64,000 nt of DNA from an uncultured Roseobacter sp. Lineage in GTDB: Bacteria > Pseudomonadota > Alphaproteobacteria > Rhodobacterales > Rhodobacteraceae. Both the position numbers and the translations under genes were made by a program. Shown here one piece after another: positions 41,429-50,420 of this stretch. How positions within the stretch are numbered: position 1 is the stretch's first letter; every line of letters starts with the position of its first letter. The notes under the pieces were generated by a model. The model saw only the letters and a program-made list of their open reading frames with translations, searched no databases and was not told the DNA's origin. The stretch covers positions 310,001-374,000 of the forward strand of contig NZ_CANKYM010000005.1 of the NCBI RefSeq assembly GCF_947488185.1, given 5' to 3'.

Positions 41429-42543
41429 CAGAATTCTCCGTCTTCCAACACGCCGTCTGCGCTCATTTGTGCATAGAGTAAACCCTCGCGCAAACCGCGA
41501 TCCGCGACCGACAGCCTGTCCGTGGGCCAGCAGCGCATCAGCGCCTGCAGGATAGCAGAGCCCGACATGATCAGCGCCTGCCGGTCCTGCCCGATGCGCG
41601 GATCGGCCCGCCGCCCCGCAGGCCCCAGCGCCAGATAGGAGCGGATCACCCGGTCGATCTGCTCGGTGGTCATGTGCAGGCCGTCCACCTTGGTACGGTC
41701 ATAGCGCTTGAGGCCCAAGTGACTGGCCGCAACGGTCGTGACCGTGCCCGAGGTGCCGACGATCTGGAACTTCTCTGTGGGCTGGGTGTCGTGATAAGGC
41801 GTGAAATCAGCGAGGTTCTCCTCGAAAAACCAGCTCATCAGGGCAAAGCGCGCCGCATCGTCTTCGACATCATTGAACTGGTCACGCAGGGTGGCCACGC
41901 CCAGAGGCACGGAAATCCAGTCGACCACCCGCGCCGCGGGCAGGTCGGAGACCGCCTGCTGGAACCCGCTGTGCAGCCGCATGATGGCCTGGGGCCGGTC
42001 CCCGCGCGGCACCTCCGTCAGATCGATCCAGACCAGTTCCGTGGATCCGCCCCCGATATCGACCACCAGCAGGTTTTCGGTGTTGCGGCTGACCAGCGGC
42101 GCGCAGGAAATCACCGCCAGCTGCGCCTCTTCCTGTGGCTTGATAATGTCGAGCTTCAGCCCGGTTTCGCGGTGCACACGGCGGATGAAGTCATCGGCAT
42201 TCAGGGCGCGCCTGCAGGCCTCGGTGGCCACCAGACGCATGCGACGCACCTTGTTGCGGCGCAGTTTCTGTTGGCAAATGCGCAACGCCTGAACGGTGCG
42301 CGTCATGGACCCGCGCGACAAGCGCCCGGTTTTCTCAAGCCCCGCACCCAGTTGCACGGATTTCGAGAAGCTGTCGACCACATGAAAACCAGTGCCCTGA
42401 GGTTGGGCGATCAACATGCGGCAGCTGTTGGTGCCCAGATCGAGGGCGGCATAAAGCTCACCGGATCGGGGCGGAACTGGCGCGGGGCTCAGAGCCGTCT
42501 TTTTTTCGAGCGCGCCCGCACCTTTGGGACGCTGTGGCGCCAT
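41428..42543 (-). CDS. Ppx/GppA family exopolyphosphatase/pppGpp phosphohydrolase
   Basis: A 371-residue ASKHA-fold phosphatase. The N-terminal motif YAALDLGTNSCRMLIAQ and the P-loop-like VDIGGGSTELVWIDL are diagnostic, and IVGTSGTVTTVAA completes the nucleotide site. It lacks the C-terminal HD domain of long E. coli-type Ppx, as usual for alphaproteobacterial members next to rlmE. It should hydrolyse polyphosphate or (p)ppGpp; the two activities cannot be told apart from sequence. Confidence 0.92.
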   Translation of the reverse strand: MAPQRPKGAGALEKKTALSPAPVPPRSGELYAALDLGTNSCRMLIAQPQGTGFHVVDSFSKSVQLGAGLEKTGRLSRGSMTRTVQALRICQQKLRRNKVRRMRLVATEACRRALNADDFIRRVHRETGLKLDIIKPQEEAQLAVISCAPLVSRNTENLLVVDIGGGSTELVWIDLTEVPRGDRPQAIMRLHSGFQQAVSDLPAARVVDWISVPLGVATLRDQFNDVEDDAARFALMSWFFEENLADFTPYHDTQPTEKFQIVGTSGTVTTVAASHLGLKRYDRTKVDGLHMTTEQIDRVIRSYLALGPAGRRADPRIGQDRQALIMSGSAILQALMRCWPTDRLSVADRGLREGLLYAQMSADGVLEDGEF

Positions 42544-42831
42544 CTTTCGCGCCTTTCATTTCGAGTTGGGTTAAGAGTAGTCGCTGCCGTCCGCTGGCGC
42601 AAGCGTCCGTATGCGCCGCTGGCCACGGCGCTGTTTTCACGGGGCCCACAGTATATACAGCGAACCTCACAGTCTTCATGAGGATTATGGCGGCTGCCGC
42701 CTCTCGCGAAACGGGCGCCTTTGCGATAGACCTTACGCGTCGCGGACAGATGTTGTTCTGTCGAAAATCGGCCTCGAAAACGGCTTTTCTGCCGATAGAC
42801 AGGCGAGAAGAAAGTGGAGGGGAATCAGCCC

Positions 42832-43128
42832 ATGCCTGACGTCACGATTGTTTATTGGCGCGATATTCCGGCCCAGGTGATTGTGGGCAAAGGCCGTCGT
42901 GGCTCCAAGCGGCAGCTGCCGGAGCGGTTTGAGCAGGCGATTGACCGGGCGGCCATGAAGGTTGGCGCGGAGGATACCGATACCTATCTGGCAGAATGGC
43001 GCAAGGCCGCCCCCTTCCCCGTTGAGGGCGATCCCGATGCCGTCGCCGACGCCGAAGCTGCCCGTCTGGATGCGGAATACGACCGCGACCGGATCAAGGC
43101 GCTGATCAACAATGATGGCTGGGCCTGA
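42832..43128 (+). CDS. Virulence-factor (PF13769-like) domain protein of the one-carbon operon
   Basis: A 98-residue protein, MPDVTIVYWRDIPAQVIVGKGRRGSKRQLPERF, matching the short conserved virulence-factor family. The ATG at 42832 follows GTGGAGGGG. It heads the operon with the MetF-like and pterin-binding methyltransferase genes, so despite its family name its role is likely in methyltetrahydrofolate/methionine metabolism. The leader upstream (42660-42830) can form several hairpins but does not match a riboswitch I know. Confidence 0.75.
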   Translation: MPDVTIVYWRDIPAQVIVGKGRRGSKRQLPERFEQAIDRAAMKVGAEDTDTYLAEWRKAAPFPVEGDPDAVADAEAARLDAEYDRDRIKALINNDGWA

Positions 43129-43176
43129 CCCCTGCCCCGATTTTTCGACCGACTTCTGACCCGAAAGGATCGCCTG

Positions 43177-44103
43177 ATGGCTCTGCTGAACTTCAAGAAG
43201 AAAGACACGGTCCCGCAGACCCCCGCCGCCCCTGAAGTTGAGGCGTTTTTGCAGGATTACTCCATCGAGGTGATGCCGCGCACGGCAGAGAAGGTCGAGA
43301 ATTTCCGCGACCTGCTGCCGGAAGGCACGCGCGTCTATATCGCCCATATCGAAGGCACGCCCATTGAGGACATGATCGCCACAGCCAAGCGGCTGAACGC
43401 AGACGGCTATCCGGTGATGCCGCATTTCCCGGCACGGATCATCAAGGACAAGGCGACGCTGGCCGATTGGATCGCACGGTATCAGGGCGAAGCGGACGTC
43501 GATCAGGCGCTCCTGCTCGCCGGCGGTGTGGCCACGCCGCACGGGGATTTCGACAGTTCGATGCAGTTGATGGAGACCGGACTTTTTGACGAAGCCGGTT
43601 TCAAGCGGCTGCATGTAGCCGGGCACCCCGAGGGCAACCGCGACATCGATGCGGATGGCTCCATGACCAATGTGACAGCTGCGCTGCACTGGAAGAACGA
43701 CTTTCAGAGCCGCACGGACGCGCAGATGGCGCTGGCCACGCAGTTTGCCTTTGACGCGAAGCCGATCATCACTTGGGCCGACGATCTGGCGGCGCAGGGC
43801 ATCACCCTTCCCGTGCATATTGGCATTGCGGGGCCCGCCAAGCTGCAGACTCTGATCAAATTCGCCATTGCCTGTGGTGTTGGCCCCTCGCTGAAGGTGC
43901 TGCAGAAACGCGCGATGGATGTCACCAAGCTGCTGCTGCCCTACGAGCCCACCGATGTTGTGGCCGAACTGGCAGCCCACAAGGCGGCCAACCCCGACTT
44001 CAACATCACCAACGTGCATTTCTTCCCATTGGGCGGCATCAAGACCAATGCTACCTGGGCCATCGCCAATGGTGGTGCCGCCACCGCCCCTGCAAACGCC
44101 TGA
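43177..44103 (+). CDS. Methylenetetrahydrofolate reductase-like protein
   Basis: A 308-residue TIM-barrel flavoprotein of the MTHFR superfamily: EVMPRTAEKVENFRDLLPEG, a substrate-binding segment DADGSMTNVTAALHWKNDFQ, and LPVHIGIAGPAKLQTLIKFA near residue 225. It would reduce 5,10-methylene-THF to 5-methyl-THF for the adjacent methyltransferase. It is more divergent than E. coli MetF and belongs to the type found in roseobacters with split methionine synthase. 48 bases after the virulence-factor gene and 15 before the methyltransferase gene. Confidence 0.82.
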   Translation: MALLNFKKKDTVPQTPAAPEVEAFLQDYSIEVMPRTAEKVENFRDLLPEGTRVYIAHIEGTPIEDMIATAKRLNADGYPVMPHFPARIIKDKATLADWIARYQGEADVDQALLLAGGVATPHGDFDSSMQLMETGLFDEAGFKRLHVAGHPEGNRDIDADGSMTNVTAALHWKNDFQSRTDAQMALATQFAFDAKPIITWADDLAAQGITLPVHIGIAGPAKLQTLIKFAIACGVGPSLKVLQKRAMDVTKLLLPYEPTDVVAELAAHKAANPDFNITNVHFFPLGGIKTNATWAIANGGAATAPANA

Positions 44104-44118
44104 TCCAAGGACATCTGA

Positions 44119-45201
44119 ATGACCCGTACAATTGTCGAATCCAAGACCAAGACCGCGATCATCGGCTTTGATCAGCCCTTCTGCGTCATTGGCGAACGGA
44201 TCAACCCCACGGGCCGAAAGAAGCTGGCGATGGAGTTGGAGGCGGGTGATTTCACCATGGTCGAGGCGGATGCAATTGCTCAGGTGGCTGCAGGCGCGAA
44301 CATCCTGGACATAAATTCGGGGGCCGTTTTCACCAACAAGATGGCCGAAGATGCCCGTTATGCCGACAACAACTTTGTCGAGCCGCCGCTGATGAAGGAA
44401 TTGGTGGAGCGGGTGCAGGCCATTGTTGACGTGCCGCTCTGCATCGACAGCTCGGTGCCTGGCGCGCTGGAATCCGGCCTTGAAGCCTGCGAAGGGCGCC
44501 CCCTGCTGAATTCCGTGACCGGAGAGGAAGAGCGACTGGAAATCGTGCTGCCGCTGGTCAAGAAATACAATGTGCCGGTGGTGGCCATTTCCAACGACGA
44601 CACCGGTATTTCCGAAGACCCCGACGTGCGCTTTGCCGTCGCCAAGAAGATCGTCGAACGCGCCGCTGATTTTGGTATCCCCGCGCATGATATTGTCGTC
44701 GATCCGCTGGTTATGCCCATTGGCGCCATGGCCACCGCGGGGCATCAGGTCTTTACCCTCGTACGGCGTCTGCGCGAAGAGCTTGGGGTGAACACCACCT
44801 GTGGTGCGTCCAACATCTCCTTTGGATTACCCAACCGGCATGGCATCAACAACGCCTTTCTGCCGATGGCCATGGGGGCCGGGATGACATCGGCGATCAT
44901 GAACCCGGTTGCCCTGCCCGTGCCCGCCGCCAAGATTGAGGCCAAGAAACTGGAACTCGCAGCTGCGGGCGTCGTGTTTCCGGACGATATGGATCTGGAA
45001 CTCTTTTGCCAGCTCACCGGCCTTGGATCGACCAAACCGCGTCCCGGCAAGGAAATGGAAGCGATTCGAGCCGCGAATTTCCTGACCAATAATGACCCGC
45101 ACGGGGGGGCGTGGATCGCGTTCAACAAGGAAGCGCCGAAACCCGGGCAGGAAGGGCGCGGACGTGCCGGTCGCAGCGGAGGGCGCCGACGCCGCGCTTG
45201 A
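44119..45201 (+). CDS. Methyltetrahydrofolate:cobalamin methyltransferase (pterin-binding MetH module)
   Basis: A 360-residue pterin-binding TIM barrel: GERINPTGRKKLAMELEAGD, DINSGAVF, CIDSSVPGALESGLEA, DPLVMPIGAMATAGHQVF and TCGASNISFGLPNR all match the methyl-THF-binding domain of MetH/AcsE. Homocysteine- and B12-binding domains are missing and should be encoded elsewhere. Split methionine synthase of this kind is known from Roseobacter relatives such as Phaeobacter. The arginine/glycine-rich C-terminus is a typical low-complexity tail. Ended by an intrinsic terminator. Confidence 0.88.
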   Translation: MTRTIVESKTKTAIIGFDQPFCVIGERINPTGRKKLAMELEAGDFTMVEADAIAQVAAGANILDINSGAVFTNKMAEDARYADNNFVEPPLMKELVERVQAIVDVPLCIDSSVPGALESGLEACEGRPLLNSVTGEEERLEIVLPLVKKYNVPVVAISNDDTGISEDPDVRFAVAKKIVERAADFGIPAHDIVVDPLVMPIGAMATAGHQVFTLVRRLREELGVNTTCGASNISFGLPNRHGINNAFLPMAMGAGMTSAIMNPVALPVPAAKIEAKKLELAAAGVVFPDDMDLELFCQLTGLGSTKPRPGKEMEAIRAANFLTNNDPHGGAWIAFNKEAPKPGQEGRGRAGRSGGRRRRA

Positions 45202-45227
45202 ACCGCTCCACCAAAGTACATGTATGA

Positions 45228-45262
45228 AAACCCCGGCCACGAGTGTCGGGGTTTCTCATTTT
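45228..45262 (+). terminator. Intrinsic terminator after the methyltransferase operon
   Basis: AAACCCCG pairs with CGGGGTTT around an inner GCCACGAGTGT loop region (45228-45254), followed by CTCATTTT. It lies 26 bases after the stop codon. Confidence 0.75.
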
Positions 45263-45420
45263 CCGCTCTAGAAACTCTGTGTTGGCGTTTGGCCCTCAAA
45301 AGTTTTTAGCGGGTAACCCCGTCTTAACGGACTGCGCTCTACAACCGCTTCACTCATGTACAAAGCCGATGTGGAGAGAGCGATGCACCTGCAAAGATCT
45401 TGCAATTTGAGGAGAGCGCG

Positions 45421-45696
45421 ATGAGTGCCCCTGTCCAACTCGCTCCCCGGCTCGACCTGCCCGCAGCCTCCGCTTTGGCAACCACGCTGAAAGAACACTC
45501 CGACGGGGAACTCGTTCTGGATCTGTCGGATGTAAAGCACCTCGGCACGCTTTGCCTGCAAGTTATTCTGTCTGCCGCGACGAGCGCTGTTGAGGCTGGC
45601 CGTTCGGTCTCGCTGATCAATGTCTCCGACCGGGTGATTGATCAGCTGCGGGTCATGGGCATGACACCAGAAGCTGTTGCAAGGGGACGCACATGA
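45421..45696 (+). CDS. STAS-domain protein at head of che operon
   Basis: A 91-residue single STAS domain (LAPRLDLPAASALATTLKEH; ELVLDLSDVKHLGTLCLQVI), the fold of anti-anti-sigma factors. The usual phosphorylated Ser of SpoIIAA is replaced around HLGTLCLQ, where Thr is the nearest hydroxyl residue. The ATG at 45421 has a GAGGAG site; a longer upstream frame lacks it. The stop overlaps the first cheY (ATGA). STAS proteins occur at this position in several alphaproteobacterial che clusters; the role there is not settled. Confidence 0.8.
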   Translation: MSAPVQLAPRLDLPAASALATTLKEHSDGELVLDLSDVKHLGTLCLQVILSAATSAVEAGRSVSLINVSDRVIDQLRVMGMTPEAVARGRT

Positions 45697-46058
45697 CATT
45701 GGAAATTCTGGCCGTGGATGACAGCCGCACCATGCGCGATATGATCCGCCTCGCTCTGCTGCCTGCAGGTTTCAACGTACACACCGCCGATGATGGCGTG
45801 CACGGGATCGAGATACTGGACGGTATTGAACCTGACGCGATCATCACGGACATCAACATGCCGCGTATGGACGGGTTCGGATTTATCGACGCGGTGCGCG
45901 GTCAGGATAAACATCGCGCCACGCCTATTCTGGTTCTCACGACAGAAGCGGCGCCTGAGTTGAAAGCGCGCGCGCGCGATGCCGGGGCCACCGGTTGGAT
46001 TGTGAAACCATTTGATCCCTCAAAGCTGATCAAGGCTTTGCAGATGGTTGCGGGATAA
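45693..46058 (+). CDS. cheY: Chemotaxis response regulator CheY (first copy)
   Basis: A 121-residue receiver domain. Acidic pair D9/D10, phosphoacceptor D53 in IITDINMPRMDG, switch Thr in VLTTEA and Lys in GWIVKPF are all present. It would be phosphorylated by the downstream CheA and bind the flagellar switch or act as a phosphate sink. Translationally coupled to the STAS gene, 9 bases before cheA. Confidence 0.93.
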   Translation: MTLEILAVDDSRTMRDMIRLALLPAGFNVHTADDGVHGIEILDGIEPDAIITDINMPRMDGFGFIDAVRGQDKHRATPILVLTTEAAPELKARARDAGATGWIVKPFDPSKLIKALQMVAG

Positions 46059-46067
46059 GGGGGTCCG

Positions 46068-48320
46068 ATGTCAGAGTCCAATGATCCCATGGCAGAAATC
46101 CGCGCCTCGTTCTTCATCGAGTGCGAGGAGCTTCTGGAGGCGCTGCAGGATGGGCTGCAGGCGCTGGATGATGGAGATGAAGACCCCGAAACGATCAACG
46201 TCGTCTTTCGTGCGGTTCATTCCATCAAAGGGGGCGCCGGTGCTTTCGGGTTGGAAGCGCTTGTGCGGTTTGCCCACCGTTTCGAAACGGTCCTGGATGA
46301 GGTACGCGCGGGCAGAATGTCACCCGAGAGCGACGCCCGCAAGATATTCTTCCAATGCGCGGATCACCTTTCGGACCTGGTGCGGATCAGCCGGGACGAC
46401 GGTGATCTGCCCAAAGATGAAACGGCAAAACTTCTGGCCTCTCTTGACGGTCTTCTAGGCGAAACTGGCGCGGCAGAGGAAGAAGTGGAAGAGGAAGAGA
46501 TCGATTTCCAGCCTGCGGCACTATCCTTTGACCTTGATCTGGGTGACGAAGAGGACGGCGGGCCTGATTTGCCAGACCTCCCAGCGTTGGAGGATCTCCC
46601 CTCATCTTCTGACACGGGTTTCACAATTCGCTTCAAACCGGACAATGATCTGTTTGAAACCGGCAATGAACCCTTTCACATGCTGCGGACGCTGGATGAG
46701 CTAGGCGAATGCACCGTTACCTGTCACTTGGATGAGCTGCCCGATTTCGACACGCTTGTTCCAGAGCAATCCTACTTGTCCTGGACGATCGAGTTGAAGA
46801 CAGACGTGGACGAAGCAGAGATTTCGGCGGCCTTTGAGTTTGTCGAAGGCTTGTGCACGCTCAGTATCGAGAAAAGCGATGCTTCAGGTGATGCCGAAGA
46901 ACCTGATGTGCCCGAGCAACCAGTTACCGAGGCGGAGGCCGAAGATCAGCCGAAGGATGTCGACGCCGCACCGGAAATTCCACCGCTTGCTCCAGTGGAT
47001 GAACCTGTCAAAGATGAACGACCAGAACCAGAGGTGACCTCCCAACCTGATGGCGCTGCCAGGCCAAAGGCTTCACCACCCAAAGCGTCATCTCAAGCCG
47101 CCGCCGCCAAGTCCGTTGTGCGTGTGGATCTGGATCGCATTGAACGGTTAGTAAACTTGGTTGGCGAACTTGTCATCAATCAGGCAATGCTGTCTCAAAG
47201 TCTCGAAAGCTCCGGCCTCTCGCCGCATTCGGATGCGATGAATGGGCTAGAGGAATTCCAGCGCCTGACCCGAGACATTCAGGACAGCGTCATGATGATC
47301 CGGGCGCAACCGGTGAAATCGCTGTTCCAACGCATGTCACGGATTGTCCGCGAAGCATCATCCGCCGTTGGGAAGGATGTGCGCCTGAATACAGAAGGTG
47401 AGAGTACGGAAGTCGATAAGACAGTGATCGAGAGACTGGCCGATCCGTTGACTCACATGATCCGCAATGCAGTAGATCACGGTCTCGAGAGTTCAGAAGA
47501 TCGAGTTGCAGCTGGTAAACCTGAACAGGGGCAAGTCAACCTGACAGCTGCGCATCGCTCAGGAAGAGTAGTAATTGAAGTCTCAGATGACGGTGGCGGG
47601 ATCAACCGGCCGAAAGTCCTGCAGATCGCCATGGATAAGGGTCTCGTACCTGCGGACGCGTCCTTGTCCGATACAGAAATAGATAACCTCCTGTTCTTAC
47701 CGGGTTTTTCGACCGCCTCCGTCGTATCAGATCTCTCTGGGCGTGGTGTTGGCATGGACGTGGTTCGCACTTCGATCCAAGCGCTTGGCGGGCGCATCTC
47801 AATCGCGTCAACACCCGGCGCAGGCACAACTTTTTCAATTTCATTGCCGCTCACTTTGGCTGTTCTTGATGGTATGGTAGTGCAGGTAGCTGATGAGACG
47901 CTCGTGCTGCCCCTGAATGTTGTCATCGAAACTCTCACACTTACCAACGACGATGTAGAAATGGTGCGGCCAGGCGCAAATGTGGTTCGTGTCAGAAGCG
48001 GATTTGTGCCTTTGTTCGATCTTGGAAAGGAGCTCGGGTATCGAGATCCCATTGAAGACTATCAAGGCTCCGTCGTCCTTCTTATCGCCCACGAAGATGG
48101 CAGCCGCGCAGCGTTAATCATCGATAGCATCCAAGATCAGCGGCAGGTGGTAATTAAGGGATTGGACGACAGCTTCTACCGAGCTCCAGGTATCGCCGCA
48201 GCCACCATACTTGGTGACGGGCAGATCGCACTGATCTTGGACACGTCCGACATAATCAGCAACGCAATCGGCGTGGGCGGCACGGCGGCCTCCCAACCAT
48301 CTACAGGACTGACGGCATGA
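46068..48320 (+). CDS. cheA: Chemotaxis histidine kinase CheA
   Basis: A 750-residue kinase. The Hpt domain has phospho-accepting H51 in FRAVHSIKGGAGAFG. A response-regulator-binding region and an acidic/proline-rich linker (about 245-345) follow, then a dimerisation segment starting VVRVDLDRIERLVNLVGELV. The ATPase has N box MIRNAVDHGLESSEDR, G1 DDGGGI and G2 GRGVGMDVV, and a CheW-like domain closes the protein. All motifs intact. GC content falls noticeably in the last third. The stop overlaps cheW. Confidence 0.97.
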   Translation: MSESNDPMAEIRASFFIECEELLEALQDGLQALDDGDEDPETINVVFRAVHSIKGGAGAFGLEALVRFAHRFETVLDEVRAGRMSPESDARKIFFQCADHLSDLVRISRDDGDLPKDETAKLLASLDGLLGETGAAEEEVEEEEIDFQPAALSFDLDLGDEEDGGPDLPDLPALEDLPSSSDTGFTIRFKPDNDLFETGNEPFHMLRTLDELGECTVTCHLDELPDFDTLVPEQSYLSWTIELKTDVDEAEISAAFEFVEGLCTLSIEKSDASGDAEEPDVPEQPVTEAEAEDQPKDVDAAPEIPPLAPVDEPVKDERPEPEVTSQPDGAARPKASPPKASSQAAAAKSVVRVDLDRIERLVNLVGELVINQAMLSQSLESSGLSPHSDAMNGLEEFQRLTRDIQDSVMMIRAQPVKSLFQRMSRIVREASSAVGKDVRLNTEGESTEVDKTVIERLADPLTHMIRNAVDHGLESSEDRVAAGKPEQGQVNLTAAHRSGRVVIEVSDDGGGINRPKVLQIAMDKGLVPADASLSDTEIDNLLFLPGFSTASVVSDLSGRGVGMDVVRTSIQALGGRISIASTPGAGTTFSISLPLTLAVLDGMVVQVADETLVLPLNVVIETLTLTNDDVEMVRPGANVVRVRSGFVPLFDLGKELGYRDPIEDYQGSVVLLIAHEDGSRAALIIDSIQDQRQVVIKGLDDSFYRAPGIAAATILGDGQIALILDTSDIISNAIGVGGTAASQPSTGLTA

Positions 48321-48775
48321 GTGACAAAGAAACATCTACTGCAATCGAATTGTTGACCTTTCAGTTGGCCGACCAGGAATACTCGTTAGACATTATGTCG
48401 GTACGCGAAATTCGTGGATGGACAAAAACCACTCCGTTGCCGCACGCCCCGAGCTACATGAAGGGTGTGATAAACTTACGCGGTACGGTTTTGCCAGTTA
48501 TGGATTTATCTGAAAGACTGGGTCTCAAACCACAAGAACACACGGACAGAAATGTAATAATCGTCGTCAACCATGACGATGTTATGACAGGACTGCTGGT
48601 CGACGCGGTCTCCGACATCATCGCCTTGACGGCTGACGACTTGCAACCTCCGCCGGAAATGCAAGCCAACACTTCCGTAAACGTGGTTAGTGCTATTACC
48701 TTGATCGATGAACGTATGATCCGTGTTCTGGATCTTAGCTCCATCGTATTGTCCGTTCAGAACAACGCAGCATGA
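48317..48775 (+). CDS. cheW: Chemotaxis coupling protein CheW
   Basis: A 152-residue CheW domain protein: ELLTFQLADQEYSLDIMSVREI at the N-terminus, then MKGVINLRGTVLPVMDLSERLG and LLVDAVSDI. It links chemoreceptors to CheA. Start and stop overlap cheA and cheR (ATGA both). Base composition is visibly lower in GC than the core genes around it. Confidence 0.96.
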   Translation: MSDKETSTAIELLTFQLADQEYSLDIMSVREIRGWTKTTPLPHAPSYMKGVINLRGTVLPVMDLSERLGLKPQEHTDRNVIIVVNHDDVMTGLLVDAVSDIIALTADDLQPPPEMQANTSVNVVSAITLIDERMIRVLDLSSIVLSVQNNAA

Positions 48776-49656
48776 TGAAAACTCAAACCGCAAATACTGT
48801 CATCGACGCGAAGAGCTTTGAAGCTATCGCTCACCTTGCCTATCGCGAGAGCGGCTTGCAGTTGGCGGTGGAAAAAACATCAATGATTCAATCACGCCTC
48901 CGACATCGATTGCGTGCACTGAATATTCCAGATTTTGAAAATTACAGCGCTTTCGTTTGTTCTGATGAGGGACGTCAAGAGAGACGGCACATGATTTCCG
49001 CACTAACCACGAACGTTTCGCACTTTTTTAGGGAAAAGCACCACTTCGACAGGCTTCAAAAATGTGTAAACAGGGACTTTTTGCCGAGATTGCGCAACGG
49101 TGACCGGATAAGAATCTGGTCGGCGGGGTGTTCCAATGGCCAAGAGGCATTTTCAATAGCAATGTCATTATTGGAGGTAGCTCCTGATATTGGCGATATG
49201 GATATTCGCATTCTGGCTACTGACATCGACTCCACAGTCATCGATTTTTCCAAGGCAGCAAGCTACCCGGATCGGCTTACTTCCGGTATCCCGAATGAAT
49301 TATTGCAAAAGTACTTTGTGAAGAGAACTGATAAGGAGGAAACAGTTTTTTGCGCCAACGAAAAGCTGCGCAGTCTTATAAGGTTTAACGAACTCAACCT
49401 TTTGTCAAAGTGGCCAATGCAGCACAGTATGGATGTAATATTTTGCAGAAACGTGGTCATCTACTTTGACGTTGAAACTCAGAATCGGCTTTGGCCCCGC
49501 TTTCACCAAATTCTACATCCGGACGGGTATCTATTTCTAGGTCATTCGGAAAGGATTGCGGATCCACAGGCTACAGGTTTTGAAACCGACGGGCCAACAA
49601 CCTACAGACCGATAAATACCAGCGGTCAGATTTCGTTAGAGCCAAGGGGGCAATAA
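48772..49656 (+). CDS. cheR: Chemoreceptor methyltransferase CheR
   Basis: A 294-residue SAM-dependent glutamate methyltransferase. The N-terminal helical domain (HLAYRESGLQLAVEKTSMIQ) is followed by SAM motif IWSAGCSNGQEAFSIAM, acidic LATDIDSTVIDFSKAA, and IFCRNVVIYFD before the C-terminus. It adds methyl groups to receptors during adaptation. AT-leaning codon use like cheW. Two bases precede the second cheY. Confidence 0.96.
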   Translation: MMKTQTANTVIDAKSFEAIAHLAYRESGLQLAVEKTSMIQSRLRHRLRALNIPDFENYSAFVCSDEGRQERRHMISALTTNVSHFFREKHHFDRLQKCVNRDFLPRLRNGDRIRIWSAGCSNGQEAFSIAMSLLEVAPDIGDMDIRILATDIDSTVIDFSKAASYPDRLTSGIPNELLQKYFVKRTDKEETVFCANEKLRSLIRFNELNLLSKWPMQHSMDVIFCRNVVIYFDVETQNRLWPRFHQILHPDGYLFLGHSERIADPQATGFETDGPTTYRPINTSGQISLEPRGQ

Positions 49657-49658
49657 CT

Positions 49659-50045
49659 ATGTCATTACGAGACCAAATTAGAATTATGGTTGTTGACGAT
49701 ATGTCCACTAGTCGCGGCTTGATTACGCAAGCATTGGATGCCTTTGGCATACGGAATGTTTCAACAGCTGAAAACGGGGTGGATGCACTCAAGGCGCTGG
49801 CAACGCATCCCGTTCACCTGGTAATTTCAGATTATAACATGCCACAAATGGATGGATTGCAACTACTACACCATTTGCGTACCTCACCCAAAACTAAGGG
49901 TGTCGGGTTTATCCTGATTACCGGCCGCGCCGAGCAACAAATCGTCGATCATGGCAAAAAACTAGGGATGAATAACTACTTGAAAAAGCCATTTGAACAG
50001 GTAGGGTTACGCAATTGCATAGAGGCCGTGGTGGGTCGCTTGTAG
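49659..50045 (+). CDS. Chemotaxis response regulator CheY (second copy)
   Basis: A 128-residue receiver with D13/D14, phosphoacceptor D58 in LVISDYNMPQMDG, a Thr in FILITGRA and Lys in YLKKPFEQ. Longer by a few residues and clearly distinct from the first cheY of the operon. Multiple CheY proteins with split roles (motor binding versus phosphate sink) are common in alphaproteobacteria; which this is cannot be read from the sequence. Confidence 0.92.
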   Translation: MSLRDQIRIMVVDDMSTSRGLITQALDAFGIRNVSTAENGVDALKALATHPVHLVISDYNMPQMDGLQLLHHLRTSPKTKGVGFILITGRAEQQIVDHGKKLGMNNYLKKPFEQVGLRNCIEAVVGRL

Positions 50046-50420
50046 ATGGGCCTTCATGTCAATTCAGAGGAGCGCATCAGCGAAGTAATCGAAAGGATGT
50101 CAACCTACCTGGACAGGCTCGCCGGTCAGGTATTCGAAGTCGAAAGCACAATTGGTCGAGCGGTAGAAGAACAAAAAACGTCAGATTCGCATACGATAAA
50201 AAACCTGCAGGCTCTGGATTTCCTACGCCAATCTTTGGAAGATTTGGCACTCATGACACTTCTGTTAAGTAGACAGGAAAAACCTCACCTGGGTCCAGTT
50301 GAATTGCAGAAAGTACGTGCCGGGTTAAAGCTCAAGGCAACCCAATCTTTGCTACACGGCGAGGACTATCCTCATTTTGGCGATAAAAATGAAGCCGATA
50401 GTGATTTAGACCTTTTCTGA
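50046..50420 (+). CDS. Small helical protein at the end of the che operon
   Basis: A 124-residue, largely helical, probably coiled-coil protein (SEERISEVIERMSTYLDRLAGQVFEVESTI). Its ATG follows the cheY stop with no gap, so it is co-translated. The segment DSHTIKNLQALDFLRQSLEDLALM could form a four-helix hairpin, and the D-SHTIKNLQALDF stretch is loosely CheZ/Hpt-like. No firm family. Given its position, a cheY-associated role (phosphatase or binding partner) is a fair guess. Confidence 0.6.
   Translation: MGLHVNSEERISEVIERMSTYLDRLAGQVFEVESTIGRAVEEQKTSDSHTIKNLQALDFLRQSLEDLALMTLLLSRQEKPHLGPVELQKVRAGLKLKATQSLLHGEDYPHFGDKNEADSDLDLF

Noticed and set aside
42660..42831. Structured leader upstream of the one-carbon operon as a possible SAM or SAH riboswitch
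   Set aside because: Several hairpins can be drawn, but I could not match the conserved core of SAM-II, SAM/SAH or cobalamin riboswitches. A covariance-model search would decide.
42733..44745. A 670-codon minus-strand open frame across the one-carbon operon
   Set aside because: It overlaps three well-supported plus-strand genes and is Gly/His/Arg-rich like other shadow frames.
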